Below are positions 46,701-64,000 of a stretch of 64,000 nucleotides of DNA, in pieces. Below the pieces are notes generated by a model. The model did no database searches. It was not told the origin of the DNA and saw nothing but the letters and a program-made list of their open reading frames with translations. Positions within the stretch are counted from its first letter, which is position 1; the number at the start of each line of letters is the position of its first letter. The position numbers and the translations under genes are program-made. The DNA comes from Solea solea. Its lineage: Eukaryota > Chordata > Actinopteri > Pleuronectiformes > Soleidae. The stretch is from contig NC_081141.1 in the NCBI RefSeq assembly GCF_958295425.1, forward strand, positions 18,037,680-18,101,679, read 5' to 3'.

Positions 46701-48649
46701 TTGTGCTTTATTCACTTTCTCTTTGTTATTCACCTCATATTTATGTAACAGTTGTATTTATTATTTATGTAACACTTGTCTGTATGTATATTTCCACAAA
46801 ATTTATTTTTGCTGTCCATTGTTTTACTTGACAGACTTAAGCCTTTGTTTGTGGCACTATGCATTGTGGCCTTGAACGGCTCTGCATTTATCTATACATT
46901 CTTTTATGTTTTCTTTTCATATGCACACTTATGCAAAAAATATTATTTCATATTTTATATAATTTCTTATTTCAAATTATTTGAGTATTTGGTTGAGGGA
47001 CTCTGTGTGTTTTATGCAATAAGAAATTAAAAGATAATTAAAATTAATTGAAATGAATGCCATGAAACATAAATATAACATTTTAGGAAAACACTCTCTT
47101 AACAGGTGCATTTTTGTGTTTGATACACAGTCAATGGTAGTTAACAACCACAACACAAATAACAACTAAGAAAAAATAAAGCTTTATTATTATGTTAATC
47201 TGAACAAATATTTGCATAGAGGAAAACAGAGGTACCATGAAATCAGACTTACAGGTCCAGTGTGTTAAATAACAAAGGTACATTGACAGAAATTGAATAC
47301 TTGGGAGCATGTTTGTATTTGGTGTATAATTGCTTTGGTATTCCTAGCATCAGTGAGTCCTACATTTGTTACAATCCACAGTCTCACCACAAGATGACGC
47401 AAATTATTTCACACTGGACCTTTAATCCTCATGCATCAGTTTAATTTACTACCCTTTTAAGTCATGAGGAACAAAAATGTCCACTTCCAAAAAACTTTAC
47501 AAATTCATTTTTTTTCAGCATGTTTCTACATAAAACTCTTTAACAACCTCAAAAATACCAAACATTCAATCCTTTTGAGGGCATTACTTGTTAAATGCCA
47601 GTTTGATTAATTGATGTCACTGTTATTTATGAAAAAAGCATTATAAGTTTTTGTTTAGCATCAAATTTAAAATGAGTCATTAAGGACAAGGACTTAATGA
47701 CACATTCAAGACTATTTTTGTTTAGTTGAAAAATATGAATCTGTAATATTTTTATAACAATTTTTGTAAGTGTACATTTTTGTCTCTAATGACTTGAGAC
47801 TATGGTCATTTTTTTTCTATTGATCCAAATAGAAAAAGCAAAATTTGAATTTCAAATTTTGATTTGAATTCTCACAAAAAATTGACAGCCAAAACGATGG
47901 CCAGATCAAGAGGAAACATTTGCCCAAATGGACAAAAATGTCCATAATGATGTCCTCACAATAATATGCCATCACATAGAGCCACATATTACACTCAAAG
48001 TCCCAGCACCTTTTGTGGGTACAGGTGGCTTGACCAATTTCTGACTACTCAGGAACTTAAAAGTGCCTATTAAGGCAGTGCTACCAGTGCTATACTGATA
48101 GGCAAGTACAATATAAAGCACAGTGACATAAATTCTGTACTAGTAAAAGCAAAGGAGAGAGAACATCGGGTGCTAAGTTCTACATAAACTCGAGCAGGCA
48201 CAGATGGTAATTTTTTAAGCAACCACAAAACCCTGAGACTTTTGACACTTGTAAGACTGTCCACGTTCAGCCACTTATCTCGCCTTTTACTACTTAGTTT
48301 CATTTTGCCACGCTAGGTAAAACATTTTTACCAAAATGTATTTTCTCGGCTAACACTACTCTTAAAACAATTTTTTAAAATTCATTACGGTTTTACCTGT
48401 AAAACCTGTGCAAATTGATTTTGAAATTACAAAGTAATTCTTGTGCACTGAGAAATAAAAACTGGACTTTGTGCTGATCCACAACATTACAACAGGTAAC
48501 AGTTTTTTTTAAGTTGTGGCCTGATGAGTGTCTTTATGACTTTGTGAATCCATGTAGACAAAAACAATCAGATTAGGTTTTAAATCACATAAGAAATGGT
48601 TAAGAATTAACTCATTTTTGGATGGTCAAAAAAGATAAAGAATTTACAT
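46701..48649. other. Gap between rilpl2 and the rilpl1 stop; rilpl1 3' UTR
   Basis: This A/T-rich stretch should contain the rilpl1 3' UTR. A minus-strand AATAAA at 47188-47183, part of the near-palindrome AATAAAGCTTTATT, is a candidate end about 1.46 kb after the stop. A 47-base block at 47681-47727 is repeated in a rilpl1 intron. Human SNRNP35 lies between these two genes, but no RNA-recognition-motif frame is present here. Confidence 0.5.
47681..47727 (+). repeat. 47-base block duplicated in rilpl1 (copy 1, 3' region)
   Basis: TAAGGACAAGGACTTAATGA through ACTATTTTTGTTTAGTT matches 51823-51868 in the same orientation, with one base substitution and length agreement throughout. Confidence 0.8.
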
Positions 48650-51600
48650 TCATACAAAGGAAACAAGTCTTCGGATTGGCATCAATGTTGGATCATCTGT
48701 GATCAAGCCGGCTGCCACCATTGGCATTATGGCAGTGAAGATCCTGTCCACAGTGGTGACACAGCAGAAGGGAATCAAGAGAGAAATTCAGAGTTAGGGA
48801 GACGCATTTTTTGTGATCTTGTCAACCACAGTGGGGGACACTCATTGATTTACATGCACAGTTTAATCGTGCTAAGCTAAAACAGGCAAGCGGACAACTA
48901 GCTGTCTGTGAGGAAAATGCATGCATGTTAACACACTAAATAATAATGTACGTATTATTTAGTCCTGTAAAAACAGTTGCGCTTATTAAATGATGTTTAA
49001 TTGTTCATTTGTGTCACGAAATTGTAAGAAAAGTGTGTTATGTCAACTCACAAGCGCCGTATTCCTGACTCAGGCTGATCAGTGGAATTGGTGCATGGTG
49101 GAGGAGATGGAGAAAAATCAAGGGGGCTGGTGTCATCCTCAGACTCATTGCTGAGGGATATTGAAGAGGTGTGTGTTAATGTTTGCACCATCATTTGGTT
49201 AAACGTATTAGATTCTCAAGTTTGCTGACACAAACAGACCTTTTGTAATAAGCCAGCTCTTCCTGCAGCACAAAGACTTCTGCCTTGAGTTCATTCTTCT
49301 CCTGCAGGACGTCCCGTAACTCCTGGAGAGTAAAACGAGGTTTGTCTGACTCCTGCTCCAGGCTGTCTGTCTCCTCCTCTAGCTCTGTATCAGCTGGCAC
49401 CCTCTATGGGCAAAATACATGTTGACAATTGCTCTGCACAGCATGGACATAATGAGACCAACAAATAAATAGGTAGCTGAGAAATTCTGCATTAGGCCAC
49501 TAAGGACCACCAGTAAAGACATGGTATGCTGTGCTAGATATAGTATTTTAACAGGCCTCTGCTATAATCACAGTGAGACTGTAAATATGAGCGAGTTTAA
49601 GGAGATGTTACCAGTAACAAAGTTGTCGTGTCCTCATCTTTTTCACGCTCTTCCTCAGTATTTTCTCCATTAGATGGACCTGGGAGAATGGAAGGACCCT
49701 TGTTGTGCTCAAAGCAGTTTGCCAAGAATCCAGCATCACCTCCACACTCCATCCACACTGAATTTGGTTTAATGGTGTCAGGTGGCGTTTTTTCCGAGAT
49801 CTAGAGTTGACACAAGACAGTCACTTACTGTAAATAAAACAAAACCTTATCAACTACAACCAGACTTAAGTTCAGCCACACTAAAGCCCTCTTTACACCT
49901 GGCATTAAAATGCCTTTTCCGTGATCGGATTACAATCGGATAGTGCCTGACCACTTGTAAGTACAGGTGTGAATAAACCTGGAACATGGTGAGGACAGAT
50001 TGTAATCAAATCTGCCAAACCACTTCGGGAGGTGGTCGAACAGAAGTGAGAATGCAATGAGTTTTTGACGCGTCTTCCCTCCACATACAAAAAATACGTG
50101 AGCAGAAATACGTTGCTGACTCCGAGTGCAGCTAACATGAAAGTGGCGAAAAAAACTGCACAGTCTCTGCTTTTCCACTTGTCAAAGATGACTTCCTCCC
50201 CTGCTTCGAAAAGCAAAGAGGAGTTTATACATTACTGTGACTTCATGTGTGGCTAATGTTGTTGTTGTTGTTGAAATGGCGACCCACAGGATGTGACATT
50301 GTAGTCTGCTGCTGAACTATATTTGCAGAAGAAGAGGTCGAGGTGACATAAGTGGGAAAATGACTGTGATCAAATAGCAATATAATCTTGATGTGGACAC
50401 CGGAGATGCTTATTAATACTACGTGTAAATGGGTGTGGTGAAGCGATATCCATTCATCAGATCACAGAAAATGCATTTTTAATGCCAGGTGAAAGAGGGG
50501 TTTATAGTTTCCAGCCTGCTGAAGCAAAACCTTTGTTCGTAATACCATCATTTGTGATGATGATGTTGAGGGCGAACACATCCCAGAGGACTCCTCTATC
50601 TCAGTAAGCGCTCTCTCCAGCTCCCACTCCCGGAGCTCCTTTTTCAACCTTGTGACCTCCAGCTGCAGAGCCCCAACCTCCTGCTGCTGTGCCTGGGCTG
50701 CAGCCTCCAGCTCAGCCCTCTGCTGGATTAGTGCCTTTCCCTGGGCTTCCATCACTCCTATTCTGCGACGAAGGTCCTGGTTGATCATTATCAGCCGATG
50801 TTGCTGCATCTGGAACTATAGTTGAGAGGATATACTGTAGAGACTATGAAAACTAATATTCTATCAGGGGACAATATCTGTGATGTATGCAAGCCAAATC
50901 CTCACTGCATCAATATCCTCGTTTCTTAGTGTTAGCTCATGGTCTTTAGCCCGGATTTCATCCCTCTGCTTATCCACCATGCCCTCCAGCTTCTTCATAA
51001 CTCGTCTTTCTTTTTCTGACATTCCTGTAGATATAATAGAAAAACACAGAAAAAAACACATGTAACAACAGTGTAATAAAAGGATGTCCATTTATAATGA
51101 CAGCTTCAGCCATTGTTGTATTTATAAGAGCAGGCGTTATAATACTCCTTCTTCATGGTTGCCTCTTTCATGTCACTACATTACCATCCAGCATAAAGTG
51201 TACATTGTACAGTTTCTTGTGGGTAAATAATGAGTGTAACGTACACAAATCTGTAGTAAGCACTAATACAGGACACATATCAGATCTGTGTTGAGACACT
51301 CAGCCAAGACCAAACTGATGTTTTCACTTCAATAAGATACAGTACAACACAACATGTATGGGAAGACCAAAAGGCAACACACTACGTAAACAAGTGTGTT
51401 TACGTAGTTATCTTTTACAAATGTAAAGATAACATAGTTTAGCATATTGTAAATCTGGATTAGATTAAGACAGTGGTTCTCTATTATTTTCTGTCGTACC
51501 CCCCCAGAGGACAGAAATGTTTTCATGCCCCCCCTGAATTGAAATACTATTGAGAACCTGATCATTTTTATTTATTTATCTGTATAAACCACTGTATGAG

Positions 51601-53473
51601 TTGTCCTGCCCTGCCTCTCACGCCCCCTGGCACCTCACCGCGCCCCCCCCCCTATTTGAGAAGTACTGGATTAAGATAAGATAATAGTTTATTGTCTGTT
51701 TGCATTCACCATTCTGACAGTCGTAGACAGTAGACCTAAAAATATGGCTATAAAAATATAAGTCCATAACATACATAAAATACTAATTAGATTAGATTAG
51801 AAACCTGCAGAAAAAAATCAGATAAGGACAAGGACTTAATGACACATTCCAGACTATTTTTGTTTAGTTTACTCTGCCATAAATCATTTTAAAAACAGAT
51901 TTGTCAGACTTTTGTTAAGAACTGCTGCTGCAGGCGACCCACCCTCCTGTTTCTGCAGGTCTTCCTCTGTGACCGGGGACTCTTTGTGAGAGATGCTCAC
52001 TAAGAGCCTCTTATTCTCTGTCTGAAGCTGAGTGATTTGAGAGAGCAGGTCCTGGACTTCACCTCTCCACACATCATCCACTAGCTCCAACTCCTGAACA
52101 CAGACACAAACGAAGGGATGTCACACCTAATCATTGTAGGGTGTTTTGAAAAAAAAAAACAAAGTCACATAAATATCAATCCTCTGTTGCAATCTGCAGT
52201 TTAACCATAAAATGTCGCTATGACTTACACACTGGACCTTAGACACTGCATTGCATAACTTCTAAATATAAATAATATTCATTTCAGTCAAGCCCTTGCA
52301 AATAAAGTACACAGTGCTGTGTAAGCTCATCAGCTTCATGTAACTCTCTGTATCAGCATGTTTTCAATCTTGTGTCGCCCGGTGACATTCTTAAGGCCCA
52401 TTTGTGCTCCATTTTCATGTCCGTTTTACACCATATCACAACGGTATTAAAGAGGTTATTTTATTGTGTCGTCACATTATTGGGAAATATTACTCATTAG
52501 TGATGAGGGAGATTGATGAAAAATCAGTTTTAAATGCCCAATGACTTTGTCATTTTCCTGACTGTTTGGACTATTGACTCTATACTGCCCCCACGATTTC
52601 CGGTGGTAGGCGCACAGTGACCGACGAAAATCAAAACAGAAGTGCTACAGTACCATAATACTAGTTCAGCACAACACTATTTAAGAAAATGCCAAGAGGT
52701 GGGGGCCCATGAAAAGTATCAGAAAAAGATTCTTGTGCTTAAATACTGCAAATTCCACAGTTTGACCATACTGGAAAGTGAAGGAGTGAGGTTGGTGCAA
52801 GGTCACCAAGGCATATGTCATTTCGAAGCACTGGCAGTGTTGTGGCAATTACTCAGATTTCCTCAAGGGGGCGACAAAAAGTATGCACTGGAGTAAACGA
52901 CAAGCACACACAGAGTTGCACATATTTTCTTTTAGGGACACTGGCTGCATTGACTTCCACTCATTTGTCTCTAACCGTATCAGTAACAAGTTAATGCCTC
53001 ACCTTAACCTAACCACAAGTCAAATCTTTGCCCTAAACTTACCCAGTTACTCAGAAATGACAGCCTGCTTCAGGAGGACTAATTTCAGTGTCTATTTATG
53101 TCCGAAAGGTCATGAGGAGGTAACACATACATGCACACACACAAAGAGAGACATACAAGTTGATATGAGAACAAACACACACCTTCGCGTGTTTCCTTTC
53201 CTGCTCGTATCTGTCGCTCCGCTCCTGTCGCAGTCTCTCGAGTTCCCTCCGCAGCTCCTCGGTCTCCTGTGCGGCGGCCCCGCGGCTCACCAGCGCCTCC
53301 AGCAGCTCCAACACCCGCACCACCTTCGGCACAACTCCAACCAGACACTCGCACCCAAACCTGTCGATAATCCGCTCAAACTCCTGTCCGAGGAGCGCCG
53401 CAATGTCGTAGATGTCCGTCACCGTCAGCTCCGCCGCGGGCCTGTCCAGCGCAGACATGACGCAGGTCTCCAT
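48650..53473 (-). CDS. rilpl1: Rab-interacting lysosomal protein-like 1
   Basis: Eight coding exons in gene order: 53473-53183, 52093-51943, 51024-50906, 50815-50546, 49800-49612, 49403-49240, 49150-49052 and 48743-48650. Phases are consistent and total 1377 nt, giving 458 aa (human 403). The RH1 region reads ELTVTDIYDIAALLGQEFER, then PKVVRVLELLEALVSR. The central coiled coil includes ELVDDVWRGEVQDLLSQI and MSEKERRVMKKLEGMVDKQR. RH2 reads SDKPRFTLQELRDVLQEKNE, then EVFVLQEELAYYK. The protein controls ciliary content and is a phospho-Rab8/10 effector in mammals. Oddities are a 63-codon acidic, low-similarity exon 5 and a hydrophobic C-terminus (IFTAIMPMVAAGLI, ending RRLVSFV) unlike the canonical human end. 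Donors of exon 4 (GTATTA) and exon 6 (GTCTGT) are weak. Confidence 0.92.
51381..51431. repeat. Two back-to-back hairpins
   Basis: ACTACGTAAACA-AGTG-TGTTTACGTAGT is a perfect 12-bp stem with a 4-base loop at 51381-51408. It is followed at once by GTTATCTTTTACA-AA-TGTAAAGATAAC, a 12-bp stem with one bulge. They lie in a rilpl1 intron. Confidence 0.75.
51478..51665. mobile_element. hAT-like MITE remnant (CAGTGGTTCTC type) in a rilpl1 intron
   Basis: CAGTGGTTCTCTATTATTTT at the left and the inverted end TTTGAGAAGTACTGGA at the right bracket a C-rich interior (GTACCCCCCCAGAGG, GCGCCCCCCCCCC). CAGTGGTTCTCAA ends are typical of hAT-derived fish elements. The copy is degraded. Confidence 0.5.
51823..51868 (+). 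repeat. 47-base block duplicated in rilpl1 (copy 2, intron 2)
   Basis: This copy lies about 75 bases downstream, in gene direction, of the donor of exon 2. See the copy at 47681-47727. Confidence 0.8.
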
Positions 53474-53660
53474 GTCTGCCGTGTCTCTGCTTCATTTACA
53501 CCTCAGTCATGACATTCAATCTCTGACACACGCTGTCTGTCCGTCCGTCCGTCCGTGAGACTAACTGTCGCTGTGGAAAAACGAGTTCCCAGAACAGGCT
53601 CGATATGAACTGTGTCCGGACATGGAGGGAAAGTTGATAAAGGTGTAGTAGCTAACGTAC
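53474..53660 (-). promoter_or_regulatory. rilpl1: rilpl1 5' UTR and promoter region with (CCGT)n
   Basis: A moderately CpG-rich segment upstream of the ATG contains a (GTCC)n/(CCGT)n tetranucleotide run near 53538-53557. No strong core promoter motif was recognised. Confidence 0.35.
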
Positions 53661-53791
53661 AGACAACAAACGAAAGCAACTACACCGAGCTCCAGTAGTT
53701 TGCTGTCACTAACCAGGGCCGTGCACAGACATTGTGAGGGCCGCTGCTCAGGTAAAAAAAGGGGGAACCATTCAAACTGACATGGAAATGT

Positions 53792-53935
53792 AATGCTGTG
53801 TTTCCTTCACTGAACAATTTGGTACAGTTTGGAATGGTTAAGACCTGAGTCAGGCTTGCGTTTTGACTGCGAACAGTACATTTACTTTATAGGTGGGGGG
53901 TGTACACTGAGAATGGCAAGCTGTTAAAGGTCTAA
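53792..53935. mobile_element. Truncated copy of the GCTGTGTTTCC MITE
   Basis: It starts GCTGTGTTTCCTTC and follows the left half of the 4699-5111 element, including GGTTAAGACCTGAGTCAGGC. The right terminal repeat is absent. It lies between rilpl1 and hip1r, just upstream of the rilpl1 start. Confidence 0.6.
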
Positions 53936-54718
53936 AGGGTAATTCCAGTATATCTTTTTTACATTTATGTATTTATGTTTATAAATGTGGCTGTGTACGT
54001 GAATAGTACTAACAAAAATGTTCATAATTGGTTCATTATTAAACACATTGGCTGCAGTGTTATTATCTCCATAAAACGTGCTTGTTTGCCATTCATGTGT
54101 ATGGGGTTTGTCATTAGCGATGTTGTAGATCTCGCCAATTATTATTATTAAGACTGTTGTGCAATCCAAGTGCATATGAATGTTTATAATTATTTATTTT
54201 ATTCTTTTGTCGTTAGTGTGTGTGGTCAGGGGTTCAGGTTGGGGGGCCTGGTTTGACACATGGAAGGGGGGGGCTTCAATGACAAAAAAAGTTGGGAACC
54301 ACTGCTTTAATAGGCCAGATGAGTAGTCGTAACTTTTCAGCAAAGCATAAACGTATTTCAACGTGTTGTTCCCTCATGGATAAAACACGGTGTAGTCATT
54401 TCAGTGCACTGCAGTTCTTTATTATAATGGAGCCAGAGAGTAAAATATGCACAGGTACTTCTTTTTTGTACTTGGTGAAGTCTGACGTTTATGTCAAATA
54501 AGGGTACCTTTGCTCAATTTCTCAGCGTTTATGGAATTTAAGTGAAATATTCATGATCACCCACGATCTAGAAATTTAGTCTAAACTGTTTTTAAATGCA
54601 AACAACCCATTTTGTGTGATTGCATATCGTTATTTCTAAAAAATCAAATTCTGATGATCTGAAAAAACTTCATAATATTAAAACAAGACACAGTAACATA
54701 AGGAAACACTAAATCAAA
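53936..54718. other. Gap between rilpl1 and the 3' end of hip1r
   Basis: A/T-rich sequence containing a MITE-like end (AAAGTTGGGAACCACTGCTT at about 54288-54307). No gene is seen. The two genes run in the same direction, with hip1r upstream of rilpl1. Confidence 0.5.
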
Positions 54719-54720
54719 CA

Positions 54721-55786
54721 TTTATTGTTCATTTGTTTCACATTTACACTTCTTACAAGGAGAAACCACCATTATCTTTACTAAAATATATTAAGAGATC
54801 TGAGTGTATAAAGACATTTCATACAGAGGAAACAAACAGAACATACAGACGCATTTTATGACCCTGTAAGAAAAGTTCCCAAAGGCAAAGTGGACATAAA
54901 ACACCTTCATCACCAAAGCCCAAATCTTCATATTCATCTTAAAAGAAGCTATTGCCAATTAGGGACACCAACATCTCATTTGTGTGCAAGAACTAAAGCC
55001 TATTTATACGCTTTAATCCAATATCCAGGTTCTCTTATGAAGGGACATTCAAGAGATGAGTGTAGATATACTTAAAAATTACTTTTCAGGTATTTGTCTT
55101 ACTTCCTTTAGTGCAGTACATTTCAAGGCCTCGGAGACAATCCTGCAGTGCGGACAAAAGAAAGCAGTTTTGCACATTAGAGGAACACTGTCCAGCATGA
55201 AGGCAAAGTCAGAGGTATGTCAAAGTTTTTGCAACATGAACAGTGCAATAACCCGGGGACCACCCACCACAACATAAATAACAAATACAAACGTGATGTG
55301 CTCTGTAACAAACGTCCAAAGTAGTGTGCAAAACAGGTTGTCCTGTCCAAAGCATGATCAAAACAAACCGTTGACAGTAGGAGCGATGCTGTCAATTTGT
55401 GATTCTAAAAACTGTCAGGGCTTAATCATCTAAAATATTTGTTTATTTTACACAGCATTAAAGTATAATAGGAACCTTTTTTTTTGTTCTTGATGCCTAG
55501 TACTAAAATAAAAAGGGTTCTGCCAGGATGGCATGTGTTTTTTGTTTTTTAAAAAAAAAGAGATAAGACAGCAACTGACATCAAGGTCATAAATCAGGCT
55601 TCTGGTCCATTTTGGCAAAAAGAAAAACAAAAAACCTCAAAAGAAAACAAAACGAAAAGTAAGATGTAGGAGGAGGAGGATTGTCAGGAGGCAACAGGAA
55701 CTTGAAAAGGTTCACAAAAAGGCAATCTTTCTCTGGTTAATCCAAACATCCAGCAGTAGGAGCAGTCTCATCTTCTGCTCAGGCTT
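54721..55786 (-). terminator. hip1r: hip1r 3' UTR with polyadenylation signal
   Basis: After the stop at 55789-55787 the minus strand runs about 1.06 kb to an AATAAA at 54726-54721, the best candidate for the poly(A) signal. No coding frame occurs in the stretch. Confidence 0.6.
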
Positions 55787-63567
<7,781 letters not shown>

Positions 63568-63839
63568 CTGCACAAACAAGAGAAGACAACAGTGTCATCT
63601 CACAGATTGGTTGTGTGGACACAGAAAACCCATCTTCAATCCTGATTTTCAATTTATGTCACTTCAGTACATGGTCCTAGATTAGACATAAATTTGCCAT
63701 GAAACATGAGAAACATTTTTTTTGCGTGTGCTTATGCACTGAGCATTGCTGTCCTCCATCAACATTTGATCTCGTCTTACATATCCCCCGCTTTGATACA
63801 GAGAGGTTTGACAAATGCAGCATTTCCTGTTGTTATTGG

Positions 63840-64000
63840 AGATGCATGCAAAGTGTACACACGCTTCCTCTGGTGGTACTTGGAGGAAAATCAGAAATAC
63901 TGTTCTACCGTATATATGTGATCGGAGCAGAGCTGAGGAAGTTTGACCGGAGTGTGTAGAAAATGAAATAATTAACAAATAAAATAATAATAATGAGAGT
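63840..64000 (+). repeat. Dispersed repeat, copy 3 of 3 (reaches the window edge)
   Basis: It has the same blocks as copies 1 and 2, including CGCTTCCTCTGGTGGTACTT and CAGAAATACTGTTCTACCGT, and ends in AATAATAATAATGAGAGT at the right edge. It lies in an intron of hip1r. Confidence 0.65.

Noticed and set aside
46700..48650. Search for SNRNP35 between rilpl2 and rilpl1
   Set aside because: No frame with an RNA-recognition motif or Arg-Glu/Arg-Asp-rich tail was found on either strand.
52883..53512. 209-codon plus-strand open frame, the longest in the window
   Set aside because: It is the antisense of rilpl1 exon 1 (53183-53473) plus intron sequence. The minus strand has the conserved protein, splice sites and start codon.
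63682..63978. 98-codon minus-strand frame as a further hip1r exon
   Set aside because: It overlaps the dispersed repeat at 63840-64000 and shows no HIP1R similarity. The next hip1r exon must lie beyond the window.

Overview
This is nuclear DNA from a ray-finned fish, most likely a percomorph-type teleost. The evidence is vertebrate-style split genes with GT-AG introns, fish-like protein sequences, and dense teleost-type repeats: hAT-like foldback MITEs, a piggyBac-like MITE, tRNA-derived SINEs, a LINE relic, and long (TG)n and (AT)n microsatellites. The species cannot be named from the sequence. There are no prokaryotic features, no CRISPR array and no recognisable intact transposase.

Six protein-coding genes are supported, and I resolved exon structures to the base from reading frame and splice signals. 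Left to right they are: pitpnm2 (minus; the three N-terminal coding exons at 72-6098, rest off the left edge); a long repeat-filled stretch at about 6.3-31 kb, probably a 5' UTR intron of pitpnm2, ending in a CpG-rich region near 31-31.7 kb; mtrfr (C12orf65; plus; 2 coding exons, 171 aa); kmt5a (plus; 8 coding exons, 336 or 319 aa); rilpl2 (minus; 4 coding exons, 197 aa; tail-to-tail with kmt5a); rilpl1 (minus; 8 coding exons, 458 aa); and hip1r (minus; 18 coding exons carrying the C-terminal 625 codons, 5' end off the right edge).

All six genes have orthologues in human 12q24.31, so the block is conserved. The fish order is tighter: MPHOSPH9, CDK2AP1, SBNO1 and SNRNP35, which lie among these genes in human, were not found. 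Shared functional themes are membrane and vesicle traffic (phosphatidylinositol transfer by Pitpnm2, phospho-Rab and motor adaptors Rilpl1/2, clathrin-actin coupling by Hip1r). The two plus-strand genes do unrelated jobs: mitochondrial ribosome rescue (mtrfr) and H4K20 monomethylation (kmt5a).

The noncoding part is a record of mobile elements. Most notable are a composite repeat at 23.9-27.1 kb, which starts with a GC-rich multi-stem palindrome, contains a higher-order tandem array of about 240-bp units and ends in a terminal hairpin; several foldback hAT-like MITEs with 8-bp target duplications; and two cases where a second copy of the host repeat shows the uninserted (empty) site. I found no convincing new biochemical system. 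The best leads are the composite repeat and the fish-specific features of Rilpl1.
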